A stretch of DNA of 64,000 nucleotides from Hymenobacter convexus (GTDB taxonomy: Bacteria > Bacteroidota > Bacteroidia > Cytophagales > Hymenobacteraceae): assembly GCF_030580955.1 (NCBI RefSeq), contig NZ_JAUQON010000010.1, positions 62,001 through 126,000 on the forward strand, given 5' to 3'. The notes under the pieces were generated by a model that worked only from the letters and a program-made list of their open reading frames with translations, ran no database searches and had not been told where the DNA came from. This document shows, piece by piece, positions 1 through 7,569 of this stretch (its first letter is position 1; each line of letters begins with the position of its first letter). The translations under genes and the position numbers were made by a program.

Positions 1-657
1 ACGGGGCAGGACCCCAACGCCATTTTTCGCGAAACTTCTCCGCCGGCCTACTACTGCGCCCGCAACTATCTTGACTACTACGTGCGGCGCGATGAGGCCG
101 TGCTGCGCTACCTCAAAAAGCAGCCGTGGGTTGATGCGGCGCACGTCGTTATCGGCGGGCACTCGCAGGGCACGAGCGTGGTGGCGCACCTGGCCGCCGT
201 GCCGGGCCTGGTGAGCCGCGCCGTGTACCTGAACGGCAACCCGTTGGGCCGGCTGATGTCGATGCTGGCCCAAAACCGGCAAGCGGCCGATACGGCTGCG
301 GTAGGCTGGGTTTTCCGCCGCTGGCAGCAGGTGGTGGCCGACCCCACTATTGCCGACTGCAAGGGCGACGACCCGCGCAACACCTACGGCTTCGGCTCCT
401 CCGAAATGCCGGTGCTGCTGCGCACGAAAGTGCCCATGTTCATCGGGTTCGGCACGCGCGATGCGGGCGTGGCCGGCGACGACTACCTGCGCCTGGAAGC
501 CACGCGGCAGCACCGCACCAACTTCACCTTCCGGGAATATCCCGGCCGCGAGCACAACTTCTTCGGCTTCAAAGATGGCCAAATCAATTACGACGACGAC
601 TACTGGGACCAGGTGGGCGAGGACTTCCTGCGCTGGGCGGGCCTATGGCCGCAGTAG
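1..657 (+). CDS. Alpha/beta hydrolase, 5' end missing
   Basis: The reading frame is open from base 1, so the start lies upstream of the window. The visible part carries a nucleophile elbow GGHSQGTS and, near the C-terminus, a candidate catalytic histidine in GREHNFFG. The stretch FIGFGTRDAGV fits the strand that usually carries the acid residue. This is the C-terminal two thirds of a serine hydrolase of the dienelactone hydrolase/BAAT-like group. No N-terminal signal can be judged because that part is absent. The substrate is unknown. It converges with the zinc-ribbon gene that follows, with a gap of only 13 bases. Confidence 0.75.
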   Translation, partial: TGQDPNAIFRETSPPAYYCARNYLDYYVRRDEAVLRYLKKQPWVDAAHVVIGGHSQGTSVVAHLAAVPGLVSRAVYLNGNPLGRLMSMLAQNRQAADTAAVGWVFRRWQQVVADPTIADCKGDDPRNTYGFGSSEMPVLLRTKVPMFIGFGTRDAGVAGDDYLRLEATRQHRTNFTFREYPGREHNFFGFKDGQINYDDDYWDQVGEDFLRWAGLWPQ

Positions 658-670
658 CGCCGGCCGCGGG

Positions 671-1288
671 CTAGTCGCCCAGCCGGTCCACGTCGGTGAG
701 CTGGCCCTTGTTCTGCATGATTTTCAGCTCGAACTGGCCCAAGGAGAACGGCTCTTTGCTGTATTTGGCGGGCTCGTTGAGTTGGTCGATGGGGTGGCTG
801 TTGTCGATGGTGTACTCGTTGGCCACCACCTCCACGGTGCTGCCTTGCACGCCCACCACTTTCAGCAGCGAGTAGGCGTTGTCGTCCGCTTTGGCGCGCA
901 CCGTGTAAATGTCGCCCACGTGCGGGGCGGTCAGGTAGGCTTGGTTTTCGCGGTCGTCGCGCGCGCCGGCCAGGGCCGCCCAGCCCAGGCCCACCGCCAG
1001 CAGCGCCGTGCCCGACCAGGTCCACAGCGGCATGCGGGTGGCCTGCTTCGCGGCGCGGATGGGCTCGCGCAAGGCCGGCGGCAGCGCTTTGTTGTCCCAA
1101 CTCAGGTTGCAGTTTGCGCAGGCGGCCACCACCGGTTTGGCAAAGGGAAAGAGCGGGATGTAGTAGATGTGGGCATACCGGCTGAACAAGCTCACGTGCA
1201 GGGTATCGGCGGCGGCGCAAAAGGGGCAGGCCACGCCGGGCAATGGGGCGGTGCGCACGTGGGCACCCTTGTAACCGTAGAGAATCAT
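671..1288 (-). CDS. Zinc-ribbon single-pass membrane protein
   Basis: 205 residues. The N-terminal part has two Cys pairs, CPFC near residues 21-24 and CANC near 56-59, which form a zinc-ribbon pattern. One hydrophobic segment follows (about residues 87-105, WTWSGTALLAVGLGWAAL). The C-terminal 90 residues are soluble and begin LTAPHVGDIYTVRAK, so they may be a small beta domain outside the membrane. This layout is seen in uncharacterised Bacteroidota proteins. I do not recognise a function. It converges with the hydrolase upstream. Confidence 0.65.
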   Translation of the reverse strand: MILYGYKGAHVRTAPLPGVACPFCAAADTLHVSLFSRYAHIYYIPLFPFAKPVVAACANCNLSWDNKALPPALREPIRAAKQATRMPLWTWSGTALLAVGLGWAALAGARDDRENQAYLTAPHVGDIYTVRAKADDNAYSLLKVVGVQGSTVEVVANEYTIDNSHPIDQLNEPAKYSKEPFSLGQFELKIMQNKGQLTDVDRLGD

Positions 1289-1448
1289 TGGAAAAGTAGC
1301 TCGTTTATCAAAGGCAAGTGAAATAAATGAAGTAGCGAAAGATAGGGCCCGGCGGGCGGTAAATCAGCTCCTTCGCGGCCACGCCCGGCAAAAGCAATTC
1401 TCCTCCGAAATGCGCTGCCAGCCGGAGCCCGTGGCTACCTTGCTGCGC

Positions 1449-3005
1449 ATGAAACGCTTCCTGCCGCTCGCCTTTGCTCTGGTCAAGTTCGTGTCGGGCT
1501 ACCTGCTCATCAGCACACAGTACGACTTGCAGCGCGACGAATACCTCTACCTCAACCAGGGCCAGCACCTGGCCTGGGGCTACCTGGAAGTGCCCCCGCT
1601 GCTGGCGGCGCAAGGCTGGGCCACGCTGGCGCTGGGTGGCGGCGAGGGGTGGGTGCATTTCTGGCCGTTTCTGTGGGGCGCGGCCACGGTGTACCTAGTG
1701 GTGCGGCTGGCCGGGCGGCTGGGCGGCGGCTGGTTTGCGCAGGCGCTGGCGGGCGTTTGCTATTTGGCCTCGGCCTTTGCGCGGCTCAATATGCTGTTTC
1801 AGCCCAATTCGTTTGAGGTGCTTGGGTTCGTGCTGGCGCTGTATGCGTTGGTGTGCTTTGAGCAGGAACGCCGGCCGCGCTACCTCTACTTGCTGGGCGC
1901 GGCGCTGGGCCTGGGCTTGCTGAACAAGTACACCACGCTGTTTTTCATTGCCGCGCTGGGCGGCGCGCTGCTGCTCACCAACTGGCGCCGCCTGCTACTG
2001 AACCGGCATTTCTGGGGCGCGGCGGGGCTGGCGCTGCTGCTGTGGCTGCCCAATGCGCTGTGGCAAATCCGCCACGGCATCCCCTTCCTGCATCACATGG
2101 CCTTACTCAAGTCCAGCCAGTTGGTGCACGTTAATCCGCTCGACTTCTGGAAGGCCCAGCTGCTGATGTGCCTGCCCGCCACCTGGGTATGGCTGGCCGG
2201 CCTGCTGGCGTTGCTGCTGAGCCGGGCGTTTCGGGCCTACCGCGCCGTGGGGTGGGTTTCGGTGCTGGGCGTGGGCCTGCTGGCCGCGCTGCACGGCAAG
2301 GACTATTACGCCCTAGGCTACTACCCGGTGCTATTTGCCTTTGGGGCCCGGTGGTGGGAAATGCGTTTCCGCCGCCCGCAGCGGGCCGCTGGCGCGTCGC
2401 CCTTTTACTGGGGCACGGCGGTGCAAATTGCCCTGGTGCTGTTGCCGCTGTGCTTTTTGAGCTTCTTTCTGCCGCTTATGTTTCCGGTGCGCAGCCCGGC
2501 CACTATGGCCGCCCTGCGCCCCCAATACGCCCCGCTCGGCTTCTATCGCTGGGAAGACGGCCAGGACCACGCCCTGCCCCAGGACTACGCCGACATGCGC
2601 GGCTGGCGTGAGCTGGCCGACAAAACCTGGGCCGCCTACCAAAGCCTGCCCGCTGCGGCCCGCGCCCACACCCTCATTCACTGTGCCAACTACGGCCAGG
2701 CCAGCGCCATCAACTACTTCAACCGCCGCCGCGCCCTGCCCATTGCCAACAGCCTCAACGGCAGCTTCCTCTACTGGTACCCGCCGCTCGATTCGTGCCA
2801 GGCCGTCCTCATCGTCGACGACGAGCCGCACCCGGAGCTGGCTCCGCGCTTCGCCTCCTACCGCCGCGTCGCCGCCATCACCGACCCCTACGCCCGCGAG
2901 CGGGGCACGGCCGTTTTCATCGGCTTACAGCCCGATAGCGCAGTACTGGCCCAGGTGCGGCGGGAGCATCGGGCGGCGCTGGCGGCTTGGGAAGGGCCGA
3001 AATAA
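1449..3005 (+). CDS. GT39/ArnT-like polytopic glycosyltransferase
   Basis: 518 residues with many hydrophobic segments. The first periplasmic loop carries Asp-Glu (D30, E31 in LQRDEYLYLNQGQH), the metal/catalytic acid position of PMT_2/ArnT family enzymes that use polyprenyl-phosphate sugars. The loop continues GYLEVPPLL, which is typical of bacterial members. The C-terminal third (after about residue 340) is soluble and probably periplasmic. The start at MKRFLPLAFAL is preferred because the frame upstream (from 1410) is polar and unlike a membrane protein N-terminus. The acceptor, whether lipid A, protein or glycan, cannot be told from sequence. Confidence 0.75.
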   Translation: MKRFLPLAFALVKFVSGYLLISTQYDLQRDEYLYLNQGQHLAWGYLEVPPLLAAQGWATLALGGGEGWVHFWPFLWGAATVYLVVRLAGRLGGGWFAQALAGVCYLASAFARLNMLFQPNSFEVLGFVLALYALVCFEQERRPRYLYLLGAALGLGLLNKYTTLFFIAALGGALLLTNWRRLLLNRHFWGAAGLALLLWLPNALWQIRHGIPFLHHMALLKSSQLVHVNPLDFWKAQLLMCLPATWVWLAGLLALLLSRAFRAYRAVGWVSVLGVGLLAALHGKDYYALGYYPVLFAFGARWWEMRFRRPQRAAGASPFYWGTAVQIALVLLPLCFLSFFLPLMFPVRSPATMAALRPQYAPLGFYRWEDGQDHALPQDYADMRGWRELADKTWAAYQSLPAAARAHTLIHCANYGQASAINYFNRRRALPIANSLNGSFLYWYPPLDSCQAVLIVDDEPHPELAPRFASYRRVAAITDPYARERGTAVFIGLQPDSAVLAQVRREHRAALAAWEGPK

Positions 3006-3056
3006 GGTGGCGGCTGGGCCTGCTTCTGCACGACGGGCTGGCGGCGCCCTTTTCGC

Positions 3057-3575
3057 TTAGCCCTCGAACGGGAATTCGGCCAGGCTCTCCCACGGCCCGT
3101 TGCGGTAGGACCACAGGTGCAGCCCGGTGCCCCTCGCTTCGAAGGGCTCAAAAGTGGCTTGCAGTTCGGCCAGCAGCTGCCGGGCCGCGGCGGGCTCCAC
3201 CTTGTTTTGGATGGTGACGTGGGGCTGCAGTTTTTGCTGGTCTTGGGGCGTGAGGTGAGGAGCGAAGGCCGTTTGCAGCCGGCGGTGCAGGGTGCGCAGC
3301 TCGTCGTTCTCGATGGTGAAGGCCACGCCCCGGCCCAACGAGCGCAGGCCCGCCACGCGCAGCGCCAACGGTTCCTGCGTGCTGCTGATGTGCCGGAGCT
3401 GCTCGCTCACGCCGGCCAGCTCCGGGCCGGGCAGGTGATGAAAAAGGGTGAGGTGGGCGTCGAGGTAGTTGATTTTGGGCGGGAAATGCTGCCGGCGCAA
3501 GTCGTTGAAATACGCTTGCCCGGCGTCGTCAAGCACGAGGGTGAGAATGAGTGGGGCGGCGTCGGGGTGGGGCAT
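3057..3575 (-). CDS. 2'-5' RNA ligase / 2H phosphoesterase family protein
   Basis: 172 residues from the ATG at 3575. It carries the two His-x-Thr motifs that define the 2H superfamily: H41-L-T (DAHLTLFHH) and H119-V-T (QPHVTIQNK). Members act on 2',5'- or cyclic phosphodiester bonds in RNA or nucleotides. The longer frame from 3674 adds a Pro/Cys-rich stretch with no family similarity, so the inner ATG (MPHPDAAPL) is chosen. It converges with the GT39 gene. The substrate is not known. Confidence 0.8.
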   Translation of the reverse strand: MPHPDAAPLILTLVLDDAGQAYFNDLRRQHFPPKINYLDAHLTLFHHLPGPELAGVSEQLRHISSTQEPLALRVAGLRSLGRGVAFTIENDELRTLHRRLQTAFAPHLTPQDQQKLQPHVTIQNKVEPAAARQLLAELQATFEPFEARGTGLHLWSYRNGPWESLAEFPFEG

Positions 3576-3769
3576 GTGGAAGGGCGAACGGAGGGCTAAG
3601 CTGGGTACGCAAAATGGTGGCTGGCCGCCGGGCAGGCAGCTATTTCGGGTGAATATCCGAGGCCATTGTTTCAAGTGAAAAAGCTGCTATTTGCTTCGAT
3701 TAAGGCTTTTTTGCGGACTTTATTTCCTGCCAAAAACGTTGAACTACTATCTGCCACCAACCCAACTTT

Positions 3770-4897
3770 ATGCTGACCTCCGGCTCGCTCGTTGCCCTTT
3801 CCGATACCCTGCTCACCGATGCGCCCACGCCCGCCCTGGCGCCGCGCACCCACTCGGCCAAGCTGTGGCTGCCGCAGCGCGTGGTGTTCACGCCCGATGC
3901 CCTCGACGAAGAGTTCGGCCAGCAAATCCTGGCCCGCGTTTCGGCCCAGAACCTGGAAGTGGAGCTGCTGAAAAGCAACCGCCTCACCGGCCTGCGCGAC
4001 CCCGGCGGCGACGTGCGCGCCACCTACCGCACCGCCAAAAACACCCTGGCCGTGGTGAAGGCCCCCGCCGGCGCCCTGCGCCTGCAGCCCACCCCGCCCT
4101 CGGCCGACTGGCAGCTGAACCTGGCCGAAGGCTGCCCCGCCCACTGCCAGTACTGCTACCTGGCTGGTTCGCTCAGCGGCCCGCCCGTCGTCAAGGCCTT
4201 CGCCAACCTGCCCCAGCTGCTGGCCAATACCGCTACCTACGAGCAGCCCGGCCGCGTCGTAAGCTTCGAAGCCAGCTGCTACACCGACGTGCTGGGCATC
4301 GAGCACCTCACCGGCAGCCTGGCCGAGGCCGTGCGCCATTTCGGCACCCGCGAAGGCACCCGACTGCGCTTCGTGAGCAAGTACGACCACATCGGCCCGC
4401 TTCTGGGCCTGCCGCACCACGGCCGCACCCGCGCCCGCTTTTCCCTCAATGCCGAGCCCGTGGTGCGCCGTCTCGAAGGCGGCACCGCTTCGGTGGAGGC
4501 GCGCATGCAGGCCCTGCGCCGGTTGGCGCTGCCCGTGGCCGAGGGCGGCGGTGGCTACCCCGTGGGCGTGGTGCTGGCCCCCATCATGCCCATTCCGGAC
4601 TGGCAGCGCCACTATACCGAGCTGCTCGACCGCCTGCAGCAGACGCTGGATTTTGACTGCGACCTGACCGTGGAGTTCATTACCCACCGCTTCACGCCGG
4701 GCTCGAAAGACGTGCTGCTGCAATGGTACCCCAACACCGGCCTCGACCTGGCCGAGGAAGGCCGGGCCGTGAAGCGCAACAAGTTCGGCGGCCTCAAATA
4801 CGTGTACCAGCCCGAGCAAATGCAAGCCATGAAGGCCTGGTTCTACGCCGAATGGCAGCGCCGCTTCCCGCACGCGCCGGTGCAGTACTGGACGTAA
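3770..4897 (+). CDS. splB: Spore photoproduct lyase-like radical SAM protein
   Basis: 375 residues. The radical-SAM cluster is C122-x3-C126-x2-C129 (CPAHCQYCYLAGSL), spacing CX3CX2C. It is followed by FEASCYTDVLGIEHLTG, where C170 sits in the context of the hydrogen-donor cysteine of SplB (C141 in Bacillus subtilis). SplB reverses the UV-induced thymine dimer called spore photoproduct. Bacteroidota do not sporulate, so the physiological lesion or substrate may differ. The symbol marks family, not proven function. The downstream gap to hutI is filled by repeat R1. Confidence 0.8.
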   Translation: MLTSGSLVALSDTLLTDAPTPALAPRTHSAKLWLPQRVVFTPDALDEEFGQQILARVSAQNLEVELLKSNRLTGLRDPGGDVRATYRTAKNTLAVVKAPAGALRLQPTPPSADWQLNLAEGCPAHCQYCYLAGSLSGPPVVKAFANLPQLLANTATYEQPGRVVSFEASCYTDVLGIEHLTGSLAEAVRHFGTREGTRLRFVSKYDHIGPLLGLPHHGRTRARFSLNAEPVVRRLEGGTASVEARMQALRRLALPVAEGGGGYPVGVVLAPIMPIPDWQRHYTELLDRLQQTLDFDCDLTVEFITHRFTPGSKDVLLQWYPNTGLDLAEEGRAVKRNKFGGLKYVYQPEQMQAMKAWFYAEWQRRFPHAPVQYWT

Positions 4898-4921
4898 TCG
4901 GGTGCAGGCATTTTTTCGGGA

Positions 4922-5023
4922 CTGTCATCCTGAGCGCAGCGAAGGACCTTGTCACGGCTGCCGTTTGGATTACTGCAAACTGCTCAGCCGTGACAAGGTC
5001 CTTCGCTGCGCTCAGGATGACAG
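4922..5023. repeat. REP-like inverted repeat R1 (TCCT/AGGA type)
   Basis: Perfect 39-base arms (4922-4960 and 4985-5023) around a 24-base spacer. Each arm holds a small internal palindrome, TCCT-gagcgcagcga-AGGA. It lies between the SPL-like gene and hutI, which are in the same orientation. It can fold into a long hairpin in RNA from either strand. Confidence 0.95.
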
Positions 5024-5038
5024 AAGAGTGGTGCCCCA

Positions 5039-5046
5039 TACTTTTG
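5039..5046 (+). promoter_or_regulatory. Candidate -7 box for hutI
   Basis: TACTTTTG matches the Bacteroidota -7 consensus TAnnTTTG and lies 4 bases before the hutI ATG. No TTG -33 element is found at the usual distance, where the end of repeat R1 lies instead. If used, the transcript would be almost leaderless. Confidence 0.35.
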
Positions 5047-5050
5047 CCGG

Positions 5051-6313
5051 ATGCTTCCCTACACCCTCGTCATCGAACACGCCGCGCAGGTGCTCACTCT
5101 GGCCGGCGGCCCCACCGCCCGTCCGCTGGCCGGCACCAACCTGCACGATTGGACCATTATCGAACAGGGCTACGTGGCCTGCCAAGGCGATAAAATTGTG
5201 GCTGTCGGGCACATGGCCGACCTCGACCTGGCCCACATTACTCCCGAAACCCGCCTGCTGGATGCTTCCGGCTGCGTGGTAATGCCGGGCCTGGTGGAGT
5301 GCCACACCCACCTCGTATTCGGCGGCAACCGGGCGCACGAGTTCGAGCGCAAGCTGCGCGGCGAGTCCTACCTCGATATTCTGGCCAGCGGTGGCGGCAT
5401 CCTGAGCACGGTGCGCGCCACCCGCGCCGCTACGGAAATGGAACTGCTGGAAAACGCCCTGCACCATTTGGAAGGCTTCCGGCGCTACGGCATCACCACG
5501 CTGGAAGCCAAAAGCGGCTACGGCCTCGACCGCGACACCGAGCTGCGCCTCGTGCGCGTGGCCCGCGCGGCCGGGCGCCAGCAGCCAGTGCGGGTGGTGC
5601 CCACCTTCCTGGGCGCCCACGTGGTGCCGCCCGAATTCAAGGAAGCCGGCCCGCGCGCCTACGTCGATTTCATTCTGCGCGAAGTCTTGTCGGACCTGAA
5701 AGGGGAGGCGGCCTTTGTGGATATTTTCTGCGAGCAGGGCGCATTCCCACTGGAGGTGGCGCGTTATTTCTTGGAGCAGGCCCACAAAATGGGCTTCAGC
5801 CTGAAAATCCACGCCGAGCAGCTGCACGACCTGGGGGGCTGCGAAATGGCCGCCGCGTTGGGCGCTACCAGCATCGACCATTGCGACTACCTCACGCCTG
5901 CCGCCGCCGCCCGCATCGCGCAGCAAACCCAGGGCCAGACCGTGGCCGTGCTGCTGCCGCTGGTGCCGCTGTTTCTGCGGCAGGAGAAGTACGCGCCGGC
6001 CCGCGAGTTCATCAATAATGGCCTGCCCGTGGCTCTAAGTACCGATTTCAACCCCGGCTCGTGCCCCAGCAAAAACCTGTGGCTGGCGCTGTCGGTGGCC
6101 TGCCTCAAGATGGGTTTCACGCCTAAAGAAGCCGTGGCCGCCGCCACCCTCAACGCCGCCTGGGCCATTGGCCACGCCGCCGACTGCGGCAGCCTGGAGC
6201 CCGGCAAGCGCGCCGACCTGCTGGTGCTCAACGTGGGCAGCGTGGCCGAAATCCCCTACTGGCTGGGCGAAAACCCGGTGCGCGACGTGGTAATTGCAGG
6301 CGAGCGGGTTTGA
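5051..6313 (+). CDS. hutI: Imidazolonepropionase
   Basis: 420 residues, the normal length for HutI. It hydrolyses imidazolone-5-propionate to N-formimino-L-glutamate, the third step of histidine breakdown, in the cytoplasm. Metal ligands are seen in H85-x-H87 (VECHTHLVF). Further family motifs are GAHVVPPE, KIHAEQLHDLGG and STDFNPGSCPS. No other hut gene lies in the window, so the pathway must be dispersed. Repeats R1 and R2 flank the gene on both sides. Confidence 0.92.
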   Translation: MLPYTLVIEHAAQVLTLAGGPTARPLAGTNLHDWTIIEQGYVACQGDKIVAVGHMADLDLAHITPETRLLDASGCVVMPGLVECHTHLVFGGNRAHEFERKLRGESYLDILASGGGILSTVRATRAATEMELLENALHHLEGFRRYGITTLEAKSGYGLDRDTELRLVRVARAAGRQQPVRVVPTFLGAHVVPPEFKEAGPRAYVDFILREVLSDLKGEAAFVDIFCEQGAFPLEVARYFLEQAHKMGFSLKIHAEQLHDLGGCEMAAALGATSIDHCDYLTPAAAARIAQQTQGQTVAVLLPLVPLFLRQEKYAPAREFINNGLPVALSTDFNPGSCPSKNLWLALSVACLKMGFTPKEAVAAATLNAAWAIGHAADCGSLEPGKRADLLVLNVGSVAEIPYWLGENPVRDVVIAGERV

Positions 6314-6353
6314 GCGCGGGACTTGGTTAGGATTTGGCTTGTCTAGTTAAGAA

Positions 6354-6465
6354 CGTCATGCTCATCTGGCGTCCGCGCAGTCGAAGCATCTCTGCCGCAG
6401 GGGTAATCAGATTTACTGCTGCGGTAGAGATGCTTCGACTGCGCGGACGCCAGATGAGCATGACG
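6354..6465. repeat. REP-like inverted repeat R2 (TGCT/AGCA type with extended loop)
   Basis: Arms 6354-6400 and 6419-6465, 46 of 47 bases matching. Compared with the other TGCT copies, both arms carry the same extra bases (CATCTGGCGTCC in place of GA) between ATGCT and GCGCAGTCGA. It lies between the convergent hutI and lipoprotein genes. Confidence 0.95.
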
Positions 6466-6495
6466 GTCGAATACGGACAGCTTTCCTCCTCCGAA

Positions 6496-7479
6496 TTAAA
6501 GCAGCTGCACCAGCTGCGCAATTTCTGCCGCAGTGTGGGGCTGTAGCGCGGGCGTGTAAATGGAATTTTGCCGCCAGACGTAGCGCGCCGTGCCGAAGTA
6601 TAGCTGGCCATCGCGCAGCTGCTGCACAATGACTTGCGTGTCGGTGCCCTCGGGCAAGTGGTTTTGCCAGAGCGTGGGGTCGGCCGTGGCGAAGGTGCGG
6701 CTGAGGCTGGTGTAGCCCACGGGCCGCAGGTACACCCGCGTTTCGGTGGCCCCGGCGGGCACGCGTACCTGGGCCGTGGTCCAATTCGAATTATTTACGG
6801 GGCGCCAATACTGGTCAAAATTCAGCCAGCTGATGGTGTCGAGCGGAAAATTTACGTTGTAAAAGCCGCTGCTGGCCGGCAGCGGCGACCACGCGGTGCG
6901 GGCCCCTTGCACGGCCGGTTGCCAGCCCATCGAATCGGCCGCCGCCCGCACCCCCACATTCTGCACCATTGGCAGGGCCCACAAAAACATCCGGGTCGTA
7001 TCGAGGCCGGCCGTGGGAACGGGCGCGCTGAGCGTCGTCAGGTTGGGCGCCGAGCCGGCCGTGCCCGCAAACTGGCTGCTCCAGCGCAGGCGGGTGCTGC
7101 CCTGCCAGGCCTGCACTCTGTATTCGCCCGCCGACACCAGCAGTTGGTTGTTGAAATACGCTACGTTGGTATGCATGCCCGCCAGCAGCAGTTCGCCCAC
7201 CGAATGCAGCTCCTGCACCCGCAGCGTGGCGGTGCCGGTGGCCAGCGTGTTGGTGGGCAAAACCAACGAATTGGCTTTAAACGAAATAGTTGCGCCGCCG
7301 CTGGTGCGAAAGGTCTGCCCCTGGCCCAGATTGACGGAAAACGACTGCACAGGCGGGGCATACGGCTGGTAGGCCACCGCCAGCGACGTGGCCGTTGGGG
7401 TGTATATCACCAAATCTTCGCGGCGGCAGCCACTGGCCAGCAAGGCAATAGCCACGCTTAACAGGCTAATTCTTTTCAT
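6496..7479 (-). CDS. Lipoprotein of unknown function
   Basis: 327 residues. The N-terminus MKRISLLSVAIALLASGC is a lipoprotein signal with lipobox LASGC, so the protein is predicted to be lipid-anchored after cleavage. The ATG at 7479 is chosen because the upstream extension from 7515 would bury the signal. The rest is rich in beta-strand-like stretches and small polar residues (SFSVNLGQGQTFRTSGG near the N-terminus) and has no catalytic motif I recognise. It follows the sigma/anti-sigma pair on the same strand after about 90 bases and may be in the same transcript. Confidence 0.65.
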   Translation of the reverse strand: MKRISLLSVAIALLASGCRREDLVIYTPTATSLAVAYQPYAPPVQSFSVNLGQGQTFRTSGGATISFKANSLVLPTNTLATGTATLRVQELHSVGELLLAGMHTNVAYFNNQLLVSAGEYRVQAWQGSTRLRWSSQFAGTAGSAPNLTTLSAPVPTAGLDTTRMFLWALPMVQNVGVRAAADSMGWQPAVQGARTAWSPLPASSGFYNVNFPLDTISWLNFDQYWRPVNNSNWTTAQVRVPAGATETRVYLRPVGYTSLSRTFATADPTLWQNHLPEGTDTQVIVQQLRDGQLYFGTARYVWRQNSIYTPALQPHTAAEIAQLVQLL

Positions 7480-7569
7480 CAGAAAACGGGTAAAAATTGG
7501 CACAAGGAATCCCAAGGCGCCAATTGGTTAGCACCCGCGTATTCCAGTAAAAAAATGGTTGCTAGACCC

